A program made the position numbers and the translations under genes. Positions 8,156-15,792 of a stretch of DNA of 34,885 nt are shown here, in pieces. How positions within the stretch are numbered: position 1 is the stretch's first letter; each line of letters opens with the position of its first letter. The stretch lies in assembly GCA_003235475.1 (NCBI GenBank), contig QJWC01000005.1, forward strand, positions 1-34,885, read 5' to 3'. The DNA comes from Acidimicrobiia bacterium. Lineage in GTDB: Bacteria > Actinomycetota > Acidimicrobiia > Spongiisociales > UBA5794. The notes beneath the pieces are model-generated. The model was given only the letters and a program-made list of their open reading frames with translations. It was not told where the DNA came from and made no database searches.

Positions 8156-9351
8156 ACCCGGCCCTCCCGCTGGGCGGTGACGTACTTCGCAATGATCCTG
8201 GCACGCACCCAGTCCGCGACGACGTCGTCCGGAATATGCGAAACGACCTGCTCGAAGAAACCGCGCACCTGGAGCTGGTCTGCGCGGTCCGGCGTGAGTC
8301 CACGGCTCATCAAGTAGTACCGCTGATTCTCGTCGAGGGGCCCGACGCTCGAACCGTGACCGCACTTGACATCGTTGGCGAGAATCTCGAGGTTCGGCAC
8401 CGATTGGGCCGAGGCGCCAGACGAGAGGATGAGGTTCCGGTTCGTCTGGAACGACTCCGTCTTCTGGCCGGTCTCCTCGATGCGGATGAGGCCCGTGAAA
8501 ACCGAGAGTGCATCGTCCTCGACGGCACCTTTGAGGAACATGTCGCACCGGGTATTGGTGCCGATGTGGTTCATGAAGTACCGGTAGTCGAGCGTCTGGT
8601 CGTCCTCGCCGAAGTAGGCGCCGTAGATCTTGGCGTACGAGCCGTTCCCGACGAAGTCGACATCGAGGTGGAGGCGGCTCAGCAGCCCTCCGATCCCGGC
8701 CTCGGCAAGCGTCAGACCTGCGTCGCGTCCGAGCGTGACGATTGCTCGCGCGAACGACCGGGTTGCGTAGTTCCAGTCCTGCACGACCGAGAGGTTCAGA
8801 CGGGCATTGTCACCGACGACAGAGGTGAGGCGGGGCACGACCACCGAGCCCTCGTCGGAAGCGGACCTCATCCTGACGACAACGGATGCATCCGATCCGG
8901 CAGGGACGTCGATGTGGACGCCTGGGAAGGTGGTATTCGACCCGGTGGACTGGACGTCGATCAGCACGGGTGTGGCGAGACGGTCGCCACTGAGCACGAC
9001 CGCACCAGGGGAGAAGGCCATGTATGCGGCCACGAAGAGGTCGGTCTCCTTCGTGAGGAGTTCATCCTCGGAGGTCTCGGTGACGAGCGGCAATGAGGCG
9101 TCGGTCGCGAACCCATCGACGATCGAAATGACCTCGCCCTTCCAGCCGGTGACGATCGCATCCGCCGCCATCGCCGGACCAGGAGCCTCAGCGAATGCGT
9201 CGAGACGCGGATCGAAGTCGAGATCGAGGTACCGCCAGATCTCCTCCCGCGTCGACGGCATCGACAGGGCCGGCACCTTGCTCGCAGCTTCGGCGCGTCT
9301 TGCCGCCATCCAACTGGCGTCGCGTTGACCGAGGGCTGGGGATGTCGTCAC
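8152..9351 (-). CDS. sufD: Fe-S cluster assembly protein SufD
   Basis: The 399-residue protein is the SufB-like, scaffold-complex subunit SufD. The N-terminal EEIWRYLDLDFDP matches the SufD 'EEWRYT' region. The body is a beta-helix ending in the family-typical stretch around SSGASAQSVPNLEILANDVKCGHGSSVGPLDENQRYYLMSRG. That stretch contains the conserved CGHG and the LDENQ/YYLMSRG motif shared with SufB. The GTG start at 9351 has AAGGA five bases upstream. It heads the minus-strand unit sufD-Rieske-sufC. SufB, its partner, is encoded 4.8 kb away at 14180. Confidence 0.94.
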   Translation of the reverse strand: MTTSPALGQRDASWMAARRAEAASKVPALSMPSTREEIWRYLDLDFDPRLDAFAEAPGPAMAADAIVTGWKGEVISIVDGFATDASLPLVTETSEDELLTKETDLFVAAYMAFSPGAVVLSGDRLATPVLIDVQSTGSNTTFPGVHIDVPAGSDASVVVRMRSASDEGSVVVPRLTSVVGDNARLNLSVVQDWNYATRSFARAIVTLGRDAGLTLAEAGIGGLLSRLHLDVDFVGNGSYAKIYGAYFGEDDQTLDYRYFMNHIGTNTRCDMFLKGAVEDDALSVFTGLIRIEETGQKTESFQTNRNLILSSGASAQSVPNLEILANDVKCGHGSSVGPLDENQRYYLMSRGLTPDRADQLQVRGFFEQVVSHIPDDVVADWVRARIIAKYVTAQREGRV

Positions 9352-9373
9352 GGGGTTCCTTGTATCGCGGGCA

Positions 9374-9388
9374 CGCGGCGACGCCGCG
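9374..9388 (-). promoter_or_regulatory. Perfect 7-1-7 inverted repeat in the sufD leader
   Basis: CGCGGCG and CGCCGCG flank a single base. If the TATCCT at 9402-9397 is the -10, the repeat lies just downstream of the transcription start, a position fitting either a repressor operator or a 5' mRNA hairpin. No regulator gene of the SufR type is seen in the window. Confidence 0.4.
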
Positions 9389-9396
9389 GGAGGCTG

Positions 9397-9402
9397 AGGA
9401 TA
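9397..9402 (-). promoter_or_regulatory. Possible -10 for sufD
   Basis: TATCCT on the minus strand would start transcription near 9390, giving a leader of about 40 nt with an AAGGA ribosome site before sufD. No clear -35 is visible. Confidence 0.35.
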
Positions 9403-9561
9403 CCTTGCAGCGTGGGCAATTCGGCCGTTTCCAACACGGCCATAGGTGAATCAACCGTGTCGAGGTGAGTCGATACGCGGGCCCCTTCCATACCCTGCCG
9501 GAACCCGATCGGGTCCATGTCGGTAGGACAGGGATGTGGACCGAGGAGGAGGACTCCCCCA

Positions 9562-10161
9562 ATGCTTCGACGCACATCCCTTGCTGCCGCGTGCGCGGTG
9601 GTGGTTCTGGCTTCGACCACGTTCGTCAGCCCCCCTGCGACGGCTCGCGTCGAGGAACAAGGTGACACGACGTTCACCATTCAGGTGTTTCCCGTGGACA
9701 CCACTGCTGTCTCGTTCTGGAACTCCTGGGGGGCCCGGCGCCCAGGCGGGCGCAGGCATCGGGGAATCGACATCATGGCGCCCCAGGGAGCGAGCGTCGT
9801 CGCGGTCGCGGACGGCGTGATCGAGAAGATGGGCCATCACAGGCTGTCGGGCTACTTCATCAGGGTCGACCACGGCGCCGGCTGGGTCTCGACCTACATG
9901 CACCTCAACAACGACACGCTCGGCACGAACGACGGTGCGGGCGGCCCGTGGACGGCTTATTTCGCGACGCTACAGGTTGGGCAGGCCGTCAGCGCTGGCG
10001 ACGTGATCGGCTATGTCGGCAACTCCGGGAACGCGGAGGGCAAGCGCCACCACACCCACTTCGAGATCAAGCATGACGGCAAGAAGGAGAATCCGTACCA
10101 GCTGCTCGTCGATGCGTTCAAACGAGAGCGGCGCCGGCCGAAGGCACAAGCACCCTTCTAG
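9562..10161 (+). CDS. Secreted M23-family (LytM) metallopeptidase
   Basis: The 199-residue exported protein has a signal peptide (about 1-28, ending ATA) and one LytM domain. Zinc ligands are visible as H66 and D70 in RRHRGIDIMAP and H164-x-H166 in HHTHFEI; the additional active-site histidine is in TYMHL (about 114). All catalytic positions are intact, so it is expected to cut peptidoglycan cross-bridges or stems rather than act only as an activator. An insertion rich in Gly/Asn (about 116-130) follows the TYMHL motif. The ATG at 9562 is chosen for the strong GAGGAGGAGGA site upstream and because the signal peptide begins there. Its stop shares the palindrome CTAG with the convergent glycosylase gene. 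Confidence 0.92.
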   Translation: MLRRTSLAAACAVVVLASTTFVSPPATARVEEQGDTTFTIQVFPVDTTAVSFWNSWGARRPGGRRHRGIDIMAPQGASVVAVADGVIEKMGHHRLSGYFIRVDHGAGWVSTYMHLNNDTLGTNDGAGGPWTAYFATLQVGQAVSAGDVIGYVGNSGNAEGKRHHTHFEIKHDGKKENPYQLLVDAFKRERRRPKAQAPF

Positions 10162-10883
10162 GTGAGCCCCGCGAGGTCCTTCGCCGCTTCGAAAACGGAG
10201 TCGAGCATCGCCTCGGTCAGTCGTCCCGTGAACGTGTTCTGCTGTGAGACGTGATACGACGTAACGATCGACCTCCCATCCGGCAGCGCAATCACTTCAC
10301 CGTGTGCGAACTGCGGGCGAGGTCTCGGGAGATCGAGGCTTCTGCCGAGTGAACGCCACAGCGAATGGAAGCCGAAGGCACCGAGCGTCACGAACACCGA
10401 TGCCCCCAGCAGGTCGAGCTCGACGTCGAACCACTCAGCGCAGGTGTCGCGTTCACCGGGTGTCGGCTTGTTGTCAGGTGGAACGCACTTCACGGGCGCC
10501 GTGATCCACACGCCATCGAGTGTGAGCCCATCATCCAAGCCGATCGACTCAGGCTGTGAGGCGAGACCCGCTCGATGGAGCGCGGCGAAGAGCCAATCCC
10601 CCGACCGGTCGCCCGTGAACATGCGACCCGTGCGGTTCGATCCGTGCGCGCCCGGTGCGAGCCCGACGATGCAGATGCTCGCGTTCGGATCGCCGAATCC
10701 GGGGACCGGTCTCCCCCAGTACTCCTCGTCCATGTATGCGGCACGCTTGACGGAGGCGACTTCCTCACGCCACGCGGTGAGTCGAGGGCATGCGCGGCAG
10801 GCCACCACGGCTTCGTTGAGCTGGATCAGGGTCTCGGGAGGGCGCCCGCCGAATACCCCGCGTTGTTGCTCCACAGCAGCCAT
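10158..10883 (-). CDS. Family 5 uracil-DNA glycosylase (UdgB-like, Fe-S)
   Basis: The 241-residue repair enzyme excises uracil and possibly other deaminated bases. Family 5 motifs are GLAPGAHGSNRTGRMFTGDRSG (from residue 74) and SYHVSQQNTFTGRLT (from 209). Motif 1 has Ala-Pro-Gly-Ala where family 4 has Glu or Gln. Four cysteines fit the [4Fe-4S] site: C29, C32, C133 and C148. Family members usually read HPSQQ; here the residue after His is Val. The start is uncertain: the ATG at 10883 gives the family's usual N-terminus but overlaps the upstream lipoprotein gene by 58 bases, and the frame is open further upstream. It depends on the SUF machinery encoded around it for its cluster. Confidence 0.9.
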   Translation of the reverse strand: MAAVEQQRGVFGGRPPETLIQLNEAVVACRACPRLTAWREEVASVKRAAYMDEEYWGRPVPGFGDPNASICIVGLAPGAHGSNRTGRMFTGDRSGDWLFAALHRAGLASQPESIGLDDGLTLDGVWITAPVKCVPPDNKPTPGERDTCAEWFDVELDLLGASVFVTLGAFGFHSLWRSLGRSLDLPRPRPQFAHGEVIALPDGRSIVTSYHVSQQNTFTGRLTEAMLDSVFEAAKDLAGLT

Positions 10884-12322
10884 CCCATGCCGTCTTCTTC
10901 GGCAACGGACTGTACGGCGCGCTGGTCGGCTGTGCTGATGGCCCACGTCTGGAGCCACGGCCGCAGGTAGGCATGCCCGTCCAGTTTGGAAGCCCCTGCC
11001 TGAAGCGCTTCTGACACGATCCGAACCGCCTCGGTACTCGGGTCTTCGATGCCCTTCCAGCCAGATCCATAGTTCGTCGTGTAGAGCGTGGGTGAAAGGA
11101 CGTCGACGATGCGGGACATCGTCCCAGGAAGTTGCCCCACGCCCTCGTCCTTGTCCGACTCGAGCACGATCCCGAGGATGGTCGCGGACACCGCGCATTC
11201 CTTCGGGTGCAACACCGCGTACGCCCGCGTGAGGAACGCCGCGATCGACGTGACTCGTACCTCCTGGTTGTACGCGCCATCAAAGGTTGCGTCCGAGATA
11301 TCGCCTCCGAAGGGGTACGACACGTAGTCGAACTGGATCTCATCGAACCCGAGCCTGCACGCCTCCTCCGCGAGCGAGATGGAGTACTCGTACGACGTCG
11401 GATCAGACGCGTCGAGCCACGCGAACCCGTTGTTGGACCGCCACAGGGACCCGTCCGCGGTGCGCACCGCGCTGTCCGGCTCGGCGGCAGCGTAGAAGTT
11501 GTCCTGGAAGACGCCGATCCTCCCGATCAGGTAGGCGTCGTGTGCTTTCGCGGTCGCGACGAGCGTGTCGATGTCGAAGTAGCTGCTCACCGCTCCGATG
11601 GCGTTCGCGATCTCGACCTCAGTGGGGTACACGACCGTGCCGTCCTCAGTCTTGAGGTCGATCGCGAGCGCGTCGACGGCGGTGGTGTCCAACAGGGAGA
11701 GGATCTTGTTCCACCGCTTCTGGTCGACGACATCCTCCGGCGCGACTCGCAATGCCCGAACCACCGAGGGCTCCATTGCCATGTCGAGCTCCGTGACTTC
11801 GCCATCCCACTCGAAGGCGGCGTCCTCCCACGCCGGACGAGCGAGCTCGACATCGCCAGGTATCGCCCGTTCGAGTGCATATCGGCCCTCGTTGTCAGTG
11901 GTATCTCGCGCCGATCCGAGCTTCACCTGCACACCGGGGAGCGGGCGCCCGCCAGCCGTCGTCACCAGGCCGCTGAGAACCACGGGTTCGAGTCGGAACT
12001 CGATTGAACCGCCATCCGGATACGCCTCGAGCGTGAAGTCCCACGGCACGAAGCCCGGCGCGGTGACCAGGATGCGAACCGGATGGCTCGCCCACTCGAA
12101 GGTCGGGCTTGCCCTGTCGACGCCCGCGACCTCGACGCCGTCGACAGAAACCGATGCGGGGATCGTCACGAGGTCGTCTGCAGCAAGTACGACGATCGCC
12201 ACCCGAGGCGGATCCAGCTCAGGCGTCACGACAGCATCACCCGGCTGCACCCCGACGGCGCCCGAGCAGGCAGAGATCGAGGCAGCGCCGAACAGGGCGA
12301 TAGCGAGGCGAAGGGGGGTCAT
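10826..12322 (-). CDS. DUF4015-type putative glycoside hydrolase lipoprotein
   Basis: The 498-residue protein has a lipoprotein signal with lipobox SISAC (Cys19). It continues with an N-terminal beta-rich region (about 35-112) and a carboxypeptidase-regulatory-like domain (about 114-182, with VTTAGGRPLPGVQV and TTDNEGRYAL). The last part, about 188-498, matches the DUF4015 putative glycoside hydrolase domain. The latter's hallmark acidic motif, GFDEIQFDYVSYP, is at about 325-337. Substrate is unknown; location next to a LytM peptidase suggests an envelope polymer. The ATG at 12322 is chosen for GGAG four bases upstream and the lipobox. The frame stays open for a further 338 codons, but that part lies antisense to the sigma factor gene. 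Confidence 0.85.
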   Translation of the reverse strand: MTPLRLAIALFGAASISACSGAVGVQPGDAVVTPELDPPRVAIVVLAADDLVTIPASVSVDGVEVAGVDRASPTFEWASHPVRILVTAPGFVPWDFTLEAYPDGGSIEFRLEPVVLSGLVTTAGGRPLPGVQVKLGSARDTTDNEGRYALERAIPGDVELARPAWEDAAFEWDGEVTELDMAMEPSVVRALRVAPEDVVDQKRWNKILSLLDTTAVDALAIDLKTEDGTVVYPTEVEIANAIGAVSSYFDIDTLVATAKAHDAYLIGRIGVFQDNFYAAAEPDSAVRTADGSLWRSNNGFAWLDASDPTSYEYSISLAEEACRLGFDEIQFDYVSYPFGGDISDATFDGAYNQEVRVTSIAAFLTRAYAVLHPKECAVSATILGIVLESDKDEGVGQLPGTMSRIVDVLSPTLYTTNYGSGWKGIEDPSTEAVRIVSEALQAGASKLDGHAYLRPWLQTWAISTADQRAVQSVAEEDGMGWLLWSNNAGYSAGALPRP

Positions 12323-12354
12323 CACACTCCGAGACGGATGGCTGGACTCGCTCA

Positions 12355-12360
12355 AGGCTA
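12355..12360 (-). promoter_or_regulatory. Possible -10 for the DUF4015 lipoprotein gene
   Basis: TAGCCT on the minus strand would start transcription near 12347 and give a short leader containing the GGAG ribosome site. It is back-to-back with the sigma factor promoter region. Confidence 0.35.
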
Positions 12361-12391
12361 CAACCCGCTTGCCGAACCGTCCCTGCGGTGA

Positions 12392-12397
12392 TACGTT
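12392..12397 (+). promoter_or_regulatory. Extended -10 promoter of the sigma factor gene
   Basis: TGATACGTT contains TANNNT preceded by TG at the extended -10 position. Transcription would start near 12404, leaving a leader of about 40 nt before the ATG at 12443. No -35 was recognised. Confidence 0.45.
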
Positions 12398-12442
12398 CGA
12401 GGGGCTGCGAACCCGTGGAGCGTTGATCAGACGGGGGGCTGT

Positions 12443-13372
12443 ATGGCGAACGCTGCCAGGGAAACGGCCGTTGCTGACGCCATCGGCCAGTATCTCGAAT
12501 CTGTCGCGTCCCACGCGCTTCTCACCGCTGCGGACGAGATCAGGCTCGCCCGCACGGTCGAGTGGGGCCGGATCGCCGAAGAAGAGCTCGCGAGCGACGC
12601 CGACATCCCGACGGAACGCCGGGTCGAGCTGGTCCGGTACATCCGCCAGGCGGAAGCCGCCAAACAGCAGTTCATCCGATCGAACCTTCGACTCGTGATC
12701 TCGATTGCGAAGCGATACAGCGGGAGGGGCCTCGACCTGCTCGACCTCATCCAGGAGGGAAACCTCGGGCTGATCAGGGCGGTCGAGAAGTACGACTGGC
12801 GCAAGGGCTTCAAGTTCTCGACCTACGCGACGTGGTGGATCCGGCAGGCGATCACGAGGGGCCTCGGCAATCACGGCCGGACGATCCGACTTCCCGTCCA
12901 CATGGTCGACGTGGTCAGGCTCGTGCAGGAAGCCGAACTCTCCCTCCACGAGAGTCTCCGCCGCACTCCCACGATCGCGGAGATCTCTGAAGCAAGCGGC
13001 CTCGACGAGGACAAGGTGCTGCTGGCACTCAACGCCCCGAGCGACACGATTTCGCTCGACCGGCCCGTAGGCGACGACGGCGACGCCCACCTCGGGGACT
13101 TCGTCGAAGATGACAAGGGAGACGACCCGTTCGTGACCGTTGTCGAGGAAGCACGCCGCCAGCAACTCGAGGCCGCGCTGGGAAGCCTCGAACCTCGAGA
13201 GCGAACCGTCCTGGTGCTTCGGTACGGTCTCGACGCAAGACCGCCTCGCACCCTTTCGGACGTAGGCGACCACCTCGGCATCACACGGGAGCGCGTCAGG
13301 CAGATCGAGACCCGTGCCCTGAGCAAGTTGCGCCACCCGTCCACCATGTACGACCTCGAGAGCCTGCTCTAG
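12443..13372 (+). CDS. Sigma-70 family RNA polymerase sigma factor (group 1/2)
   Basis: The 309-residue protein has region 1.2 (AIGQYLESVASHALLTAADE, from about residue 13). Region 2 is complete (about 70-140), with the core-binding DLLDLIQEGNLGLIRAVEKYD and the -10-recognising FSTYATWWIRQAI. Region 3 (about 145-215) and region 4 follow, the latter ending in the helix-turn-helix ITRERVRQIETRALSKLR. There is no long region 1.1, so it may be a short primary sigma or a group 2 factor such as SigB/HrdB paralogues. Region 2.4 and 4.2 look canonical, which fits the TANNNT promoters seen across the window. A GGGGGG stretch lies close before the ATG. It converges on nucS across a perfect palindrome. 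Confidence 0.93.
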   Translation: MANAARETAVADAIGQYLESVASHALLTAADEIRLARTVEWGRIAEEELASDADIPTERRVELVRYIRQAEAAKQQFIRSNLRLVISIAKRYSGRGLDLLDLIQEGNLGLIRAVEKYDWRKGFKFSTYATWWIRQAITRGLGNHGRTIRLPVHMVDVVRLVQEAELSLHESLRRTPTIAEISEASGLDEDKVLLALNAPSDTISLDRPVGDDGDAHLGDFVEDDKGDDPFVTVVEEARRQQLEAALGSLEPRERTVLVLRYGLDARPPRTLSDVGDHLGITRERVRQIETRALSKLRHPSTMYDLESLL

Positions 13373-13401
13373 AACAACCGTCGACCTCGCTCCAGCTGCG
13401 G

Positions 13402-13417
13402 AGCCGCTCGAGCGGCT
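13402..13417. terminator. 16-bp perfect palindrome between convergent sigma factor and nucS genes
   Basis: AGCCGCTCGAGCGGCT is its own reverse complement. It fills the 51-base gap between two convergent stop codons, so it can form a hairpin in either transcript. There is no U-tract, so it is at best an atypical bidirectional terminator. Confidence 0.5.
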
Positions 13418-13423
13418 GGCGAC

Positions 13424-14083
13424 CTAGAAGAGCTTCATGACCTCCGAGTCGGAACCGCGCAGGTCGTCGTAGTCCACCTCGACCGTGGTGATGCCGCGGT
13501 CAGCGGCGAGGAGCTTTGCCTGGGGTTTGATCTCCTGCGCAGCGAAGATGCCGCGTACTGGTGCGAGCCGTGTGTCCCGATTCAGGAATTCGAGGTATCG
13601 GCTCAACTGCTCCACACCGTCGATCTCCCCGCGCCGCTTGATCTCGATCGCAACGGTCGTGCCGTCGCCGTCGCGACAGAGCAGGTCGACGGGTCCGATC
13701 GGCGTCGGGTACTCGCGGCGGATGAGCGCCATGCCCACACCGAAGGTCTCCGGGCGCTCAGCGAGCAGACGCTGGAGCTCCAACTCGACGCCGTCCTTCT
13801 GGAGGCCCGGGTCCTCACCCATCTCGAGGTCGGTTTCGAAGTGGATCTCACCGAACTCGATGATGAGCTTCTCGCCCTTCGGGTTGAGAACGGTCCACAT
13901 GTCGTCGTCCTCGGTGAGGGTGTTCGGTGCGTTCATCCAGTTCAGTGGCTTGTAGGCACCGCCGTCGGCGTGCACGGCCACGCAGCCATCTGCCTTCACC
14001 ATCACGAGGCGCGTCGCCATCGGGAGGAAGGCGTTCAATCGTCCCTCGTACCGAACCGTGCACTCTGCGACTCGGATGCGCAT
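13424..14083 (-). CDS. nucS: Endonuclease NucS (non-canonical mismatch repair)
   Basis: The 219-residue protein matches NucS/EndoMS, the mismatch-specific nuclease that replaces MutS/MutL in most Actinobacteria. The N-terminal beta-rich domain begins RIRVAECTVRYEGRL and contains the conserved PLNWMNAPN. The RecB-like nuclease domain has GPVDLLCRD and VAIEIKRRGEIDGVEQL, providing the Asp and Glu-x-Lys catalytic residues. The protein ends in MKLF, resembling the C-terminal hydrophobic tail through which NucS contacts the beta sliding clamp. The ATG at 14083 has no Shine-Dalgarno and a TACCCT hexamer 7 nt upstream, indicating a leaderless mRNA. Presence of NucS is one of the better taxonomic pointers in the window. 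Confidence 0.95.
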   Translation of the reverse strand: MRIRVAECTVRYEGRLNAFLPMATRLVMVKADGCVAVHADGGAYKPLNWMNAPNTLTEDDDMWTVLNPKGEKLIIEFGEIHFETDLEMGEDPGLQKDGVELELQRLLAERPETFGVGMALIRREYPTPIGPVDLLCRDGDGTTVAIEIKRRGEIDGVEQLSRYLEFLNRDTRLAPVRGIFAAQEIKPQAKLLAADRGITTVEVDYDDLRGSDSEVMKLF

Positions 14084-14090
14084 CGGGGTG

Positions 14091-14096
14091 AGGGTA
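14091..14096 (-). promoter_or_regulatory. -10 hexamer for leaderless nucS
   Basis: TACCCT on the minus strand ends 7 nt before the nucS ATG. The intervening and preceding bases contain no Shine-Dalgarno. Confidence 0.55.
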
Positions 14097-14179
14097 GATC
14101 CCGCTCGAGGCGTCGGCCTGTAGGACGGGTCGCGGCCGATCGATTGTCCAAGTTCTCGACCGGTCGCCCGAGAAGCGAA

Positions 14180-15586
14180 TCAGCCGATCGAGCCTTCCAT
14201 CTGGAGTTCGATCAGGCGATTGAGCTCGACGGCGTACTCCATCGGGAGTTCCTTGACGATCGGCTCGATGAATCCCGCAACGACCATGGTGGTTGCCTGC
14301 GCCTCCGTGAGCCCTCTGCTCATGAGATAGAACAGCTGGTCCTCGCCGACCTTCGAGACCGTGGCCTCGTGGCCGATGTCGACGTTCGACTCCTCGATCT
14401 CCATGTACGGGTGCGTGTCCGATCGGGAGTCCTCGTCGAGCAGGAGGGCGTCGCACATCACATATGAATGCGCGTTCTCACATCCCTCCTCGACCCGCAC
14501 GAGACCGCGGTAGGTGGAGCGACCGCCGCCCTTGCTGATCGACTTCGACGTGATGAGGGACGTCGTGTTCGGCGCGGCATGCACCATCTTGGCGCCCGCG
14601 TCGAGGACCTGGCCCTTGTTGGCAAAGGCGATCGAGAGCACTTCGCCGTGGGCGCCCTCGTCCATCAGCCAGACGGCCGGATACTTCATGGTGAGTCCGG
14701 AACCGAGGTTGCCGTCGATCCACTCCATCGTGGCGTTCTTGTAGGCGGCTGCCCGCTTGGTCACCAGGTTGAGCACGTTGTTCGACCAGTTCTGGATGGT
14801 CGTGTAGCGGCAGCGGCCGCCTTCCTTGACGACGACCTCGACCACGGCCGCGTGGAGCGAGTCGTTCGTGTAGACGGGTGCCGAGCAGCCCTCGACGTAG
14901 TGGCAGAAGGCACCCTCGTCAACAACGATCAGCGTTCGCTCGAACTGGCCCATGCTCTCGGCGTTGATGCGGAAGTAGGCCTGCAGCGGCTCTTCGAGGT
15001 GCACGCCCGGGGGCACGTAGATGAACGAGCCGCCAGACCACACGGCAGAGTTCAACGCTGCAAACTTGTTGTCGTTCGGCGGGATGATCGTACCGAAGTA
15101 CTCCTGGACGATTTCCGGATACTCGCGAACGGCGGTGTCCATGTCGCAGAACAGCACACCGAGCTTCTCGAGGTCCTCCCGGTTGCGGTGGTAGACGACC
15201 TCTGACTCGTACTGCGCGGTGACACCTGCCAGATACTTGCGCTCGGCTTCTGGGATCCCCAGCTTCTCGTACGTGTCCTTGATGGAGTCGGGAACCATGT
15301 CCCAGTCCTTCGCCTGGCCCGCGGTTGGCTTGATGTAGTAGTAGATGTTGTCGTAATCGATCGTCTCGAGGATTCCAGCGCCACCCCATGTGGGCGTCGG
15401 CTTGGCAAGGAAGCGCTTGTACGCGCGAAGACGGAAGTCGAGCATCCACTCGGGTTCGCCCTTCATGGCGGACATGTCGCGGATCAGCTGCTCGTTCAGG
15501 CCCTTCTCGGGCTTGTACACGTAGTCGTCCTGGGTGTCGTGCCAACCGAGTTGGTAGGAACCGAGATCGATGTCAACAGTGGTCAC
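14180..15586 (-). CDS. sufB: Fe-S cluster assembly protein SufB
   Basis: The 468-residue SufB forms the cluster-building subunit with SufD and SufC. Recognisable segments are the N-terminal [36 protein letters not shown], the beta-helix core with [11 protein letters not shown] (the conserved cysteine region), and the C-terminal [17 protein letters not shown] shared with SufD. Length is normal. It starts at a GTG preceded by AGGAG with an 8-nt spacer. Unlike usual suf operons it stands alone: upstream is an Eis-like gene, downstream is convergent-free space and nucS on the same strand. Its own promoter region (15590-15790) contains a strong -10 and a long inverted repeat. Confidence 0.96.
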   Translation of the reverse strand: MTTVDIDLGSYQLGWHDTQDDYVYKPEKGLNEQLIRDMSAMKGEPEWMLDFRLRAYKRFLAKPTPTWGGAGILETIDYDNIYYYIKPTAGQAKDWDMVPDSIKDTYEKLGIPEAERKYLAGVTAQYESEVVYHRNREDLEKLGVLFCDMDTAVREYPEIVQEYFGTIIPPNDNKFAALNSAVWSGGSFIYVPPGVHLEEPLQAYFRINAESMGQFERTLIVVDEGAFCHYVEGCSAPVYTNDSLHAAVVEVVVKEGGRCRYTTIQNWSNNVLNLVTKRAAAYKNATMEWIDGNLGSGLTMKYPAVWLMDEGAHGEVLSIAFANKGQVLDAGAKMVHAAPNTTSLITSKSISKGGGRSTYRGLVRVEEGCENAHSYVMCDALLLDEDSRSDTHPYMEIEESNVDIGHEATVSKVGEDQLFYLMSRGLTEAQATTMVVAGFIEPIVKELPMEYAVELNRLIELQMEGSIG

Positions 15587-15627
15587 AGTGAATGCTCCTG
15601 ACGGAATAGCACTACGCGGCTAGGTGA

Positions 15628-15633
15628 ATTGTA
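15628..15633 (-). promoter_or_regulatory. -10 element of the sufB promoter
   Basis: TACAAT on the minus strand is close to the ideal -10 and would start transcription near 15620, about 35 nt before sufB. An imperfect palindrome with CCCCG/CGGGG arms (15634-15649) abuts it upstream, where a regulator could bind between -10 and -35. Confidence 0.55.
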
Positions 15634-15675
15634 CCCCGCCGAGCCGGGGACTTTGGCGGTTCCCGGAAAACCAGA

Positions 15676-15736
15676 CGACCCGCCCAGCCGGCTGCGAGTG
15701 GGAGTGGGGGAAGACCGAAACCGGCTGGACGGGTCG
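15676..15736 (-). terminator. Long inverted repeat (16-bp arms) between the Eis-like gene and sufB
   Basis: Arms 15676-15691 and 15721-15736 pair over 16 positions with one mismatch, enclosing a 29-base loop. Read on the minus strand, it begins 57 nt after the Eis-like stop codon and is followed by TCTGGTTTTCC. It could therefore terminate that transcript and insulate the sufB promoter. The long loop is unusual for a simple terminator, and a structured RNA or regulator site is possible. Confidence 0.5.
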
Positions 15737-15792
15737 CTATTGGTACCTTGTACAACGTCGCGACGGCCTCGCGTGTTCCCGGTCGGTGCGAC

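Noticed and set aside
12323-13336. A 338-codon upstream extension of the lipoprotein frame on the minus strand
   Set aside because: It lies antisense to the sigma factor gene, whose conserved regions are unmistakable, and a lipoprotein signal with a good ribosome site begins at 12322.
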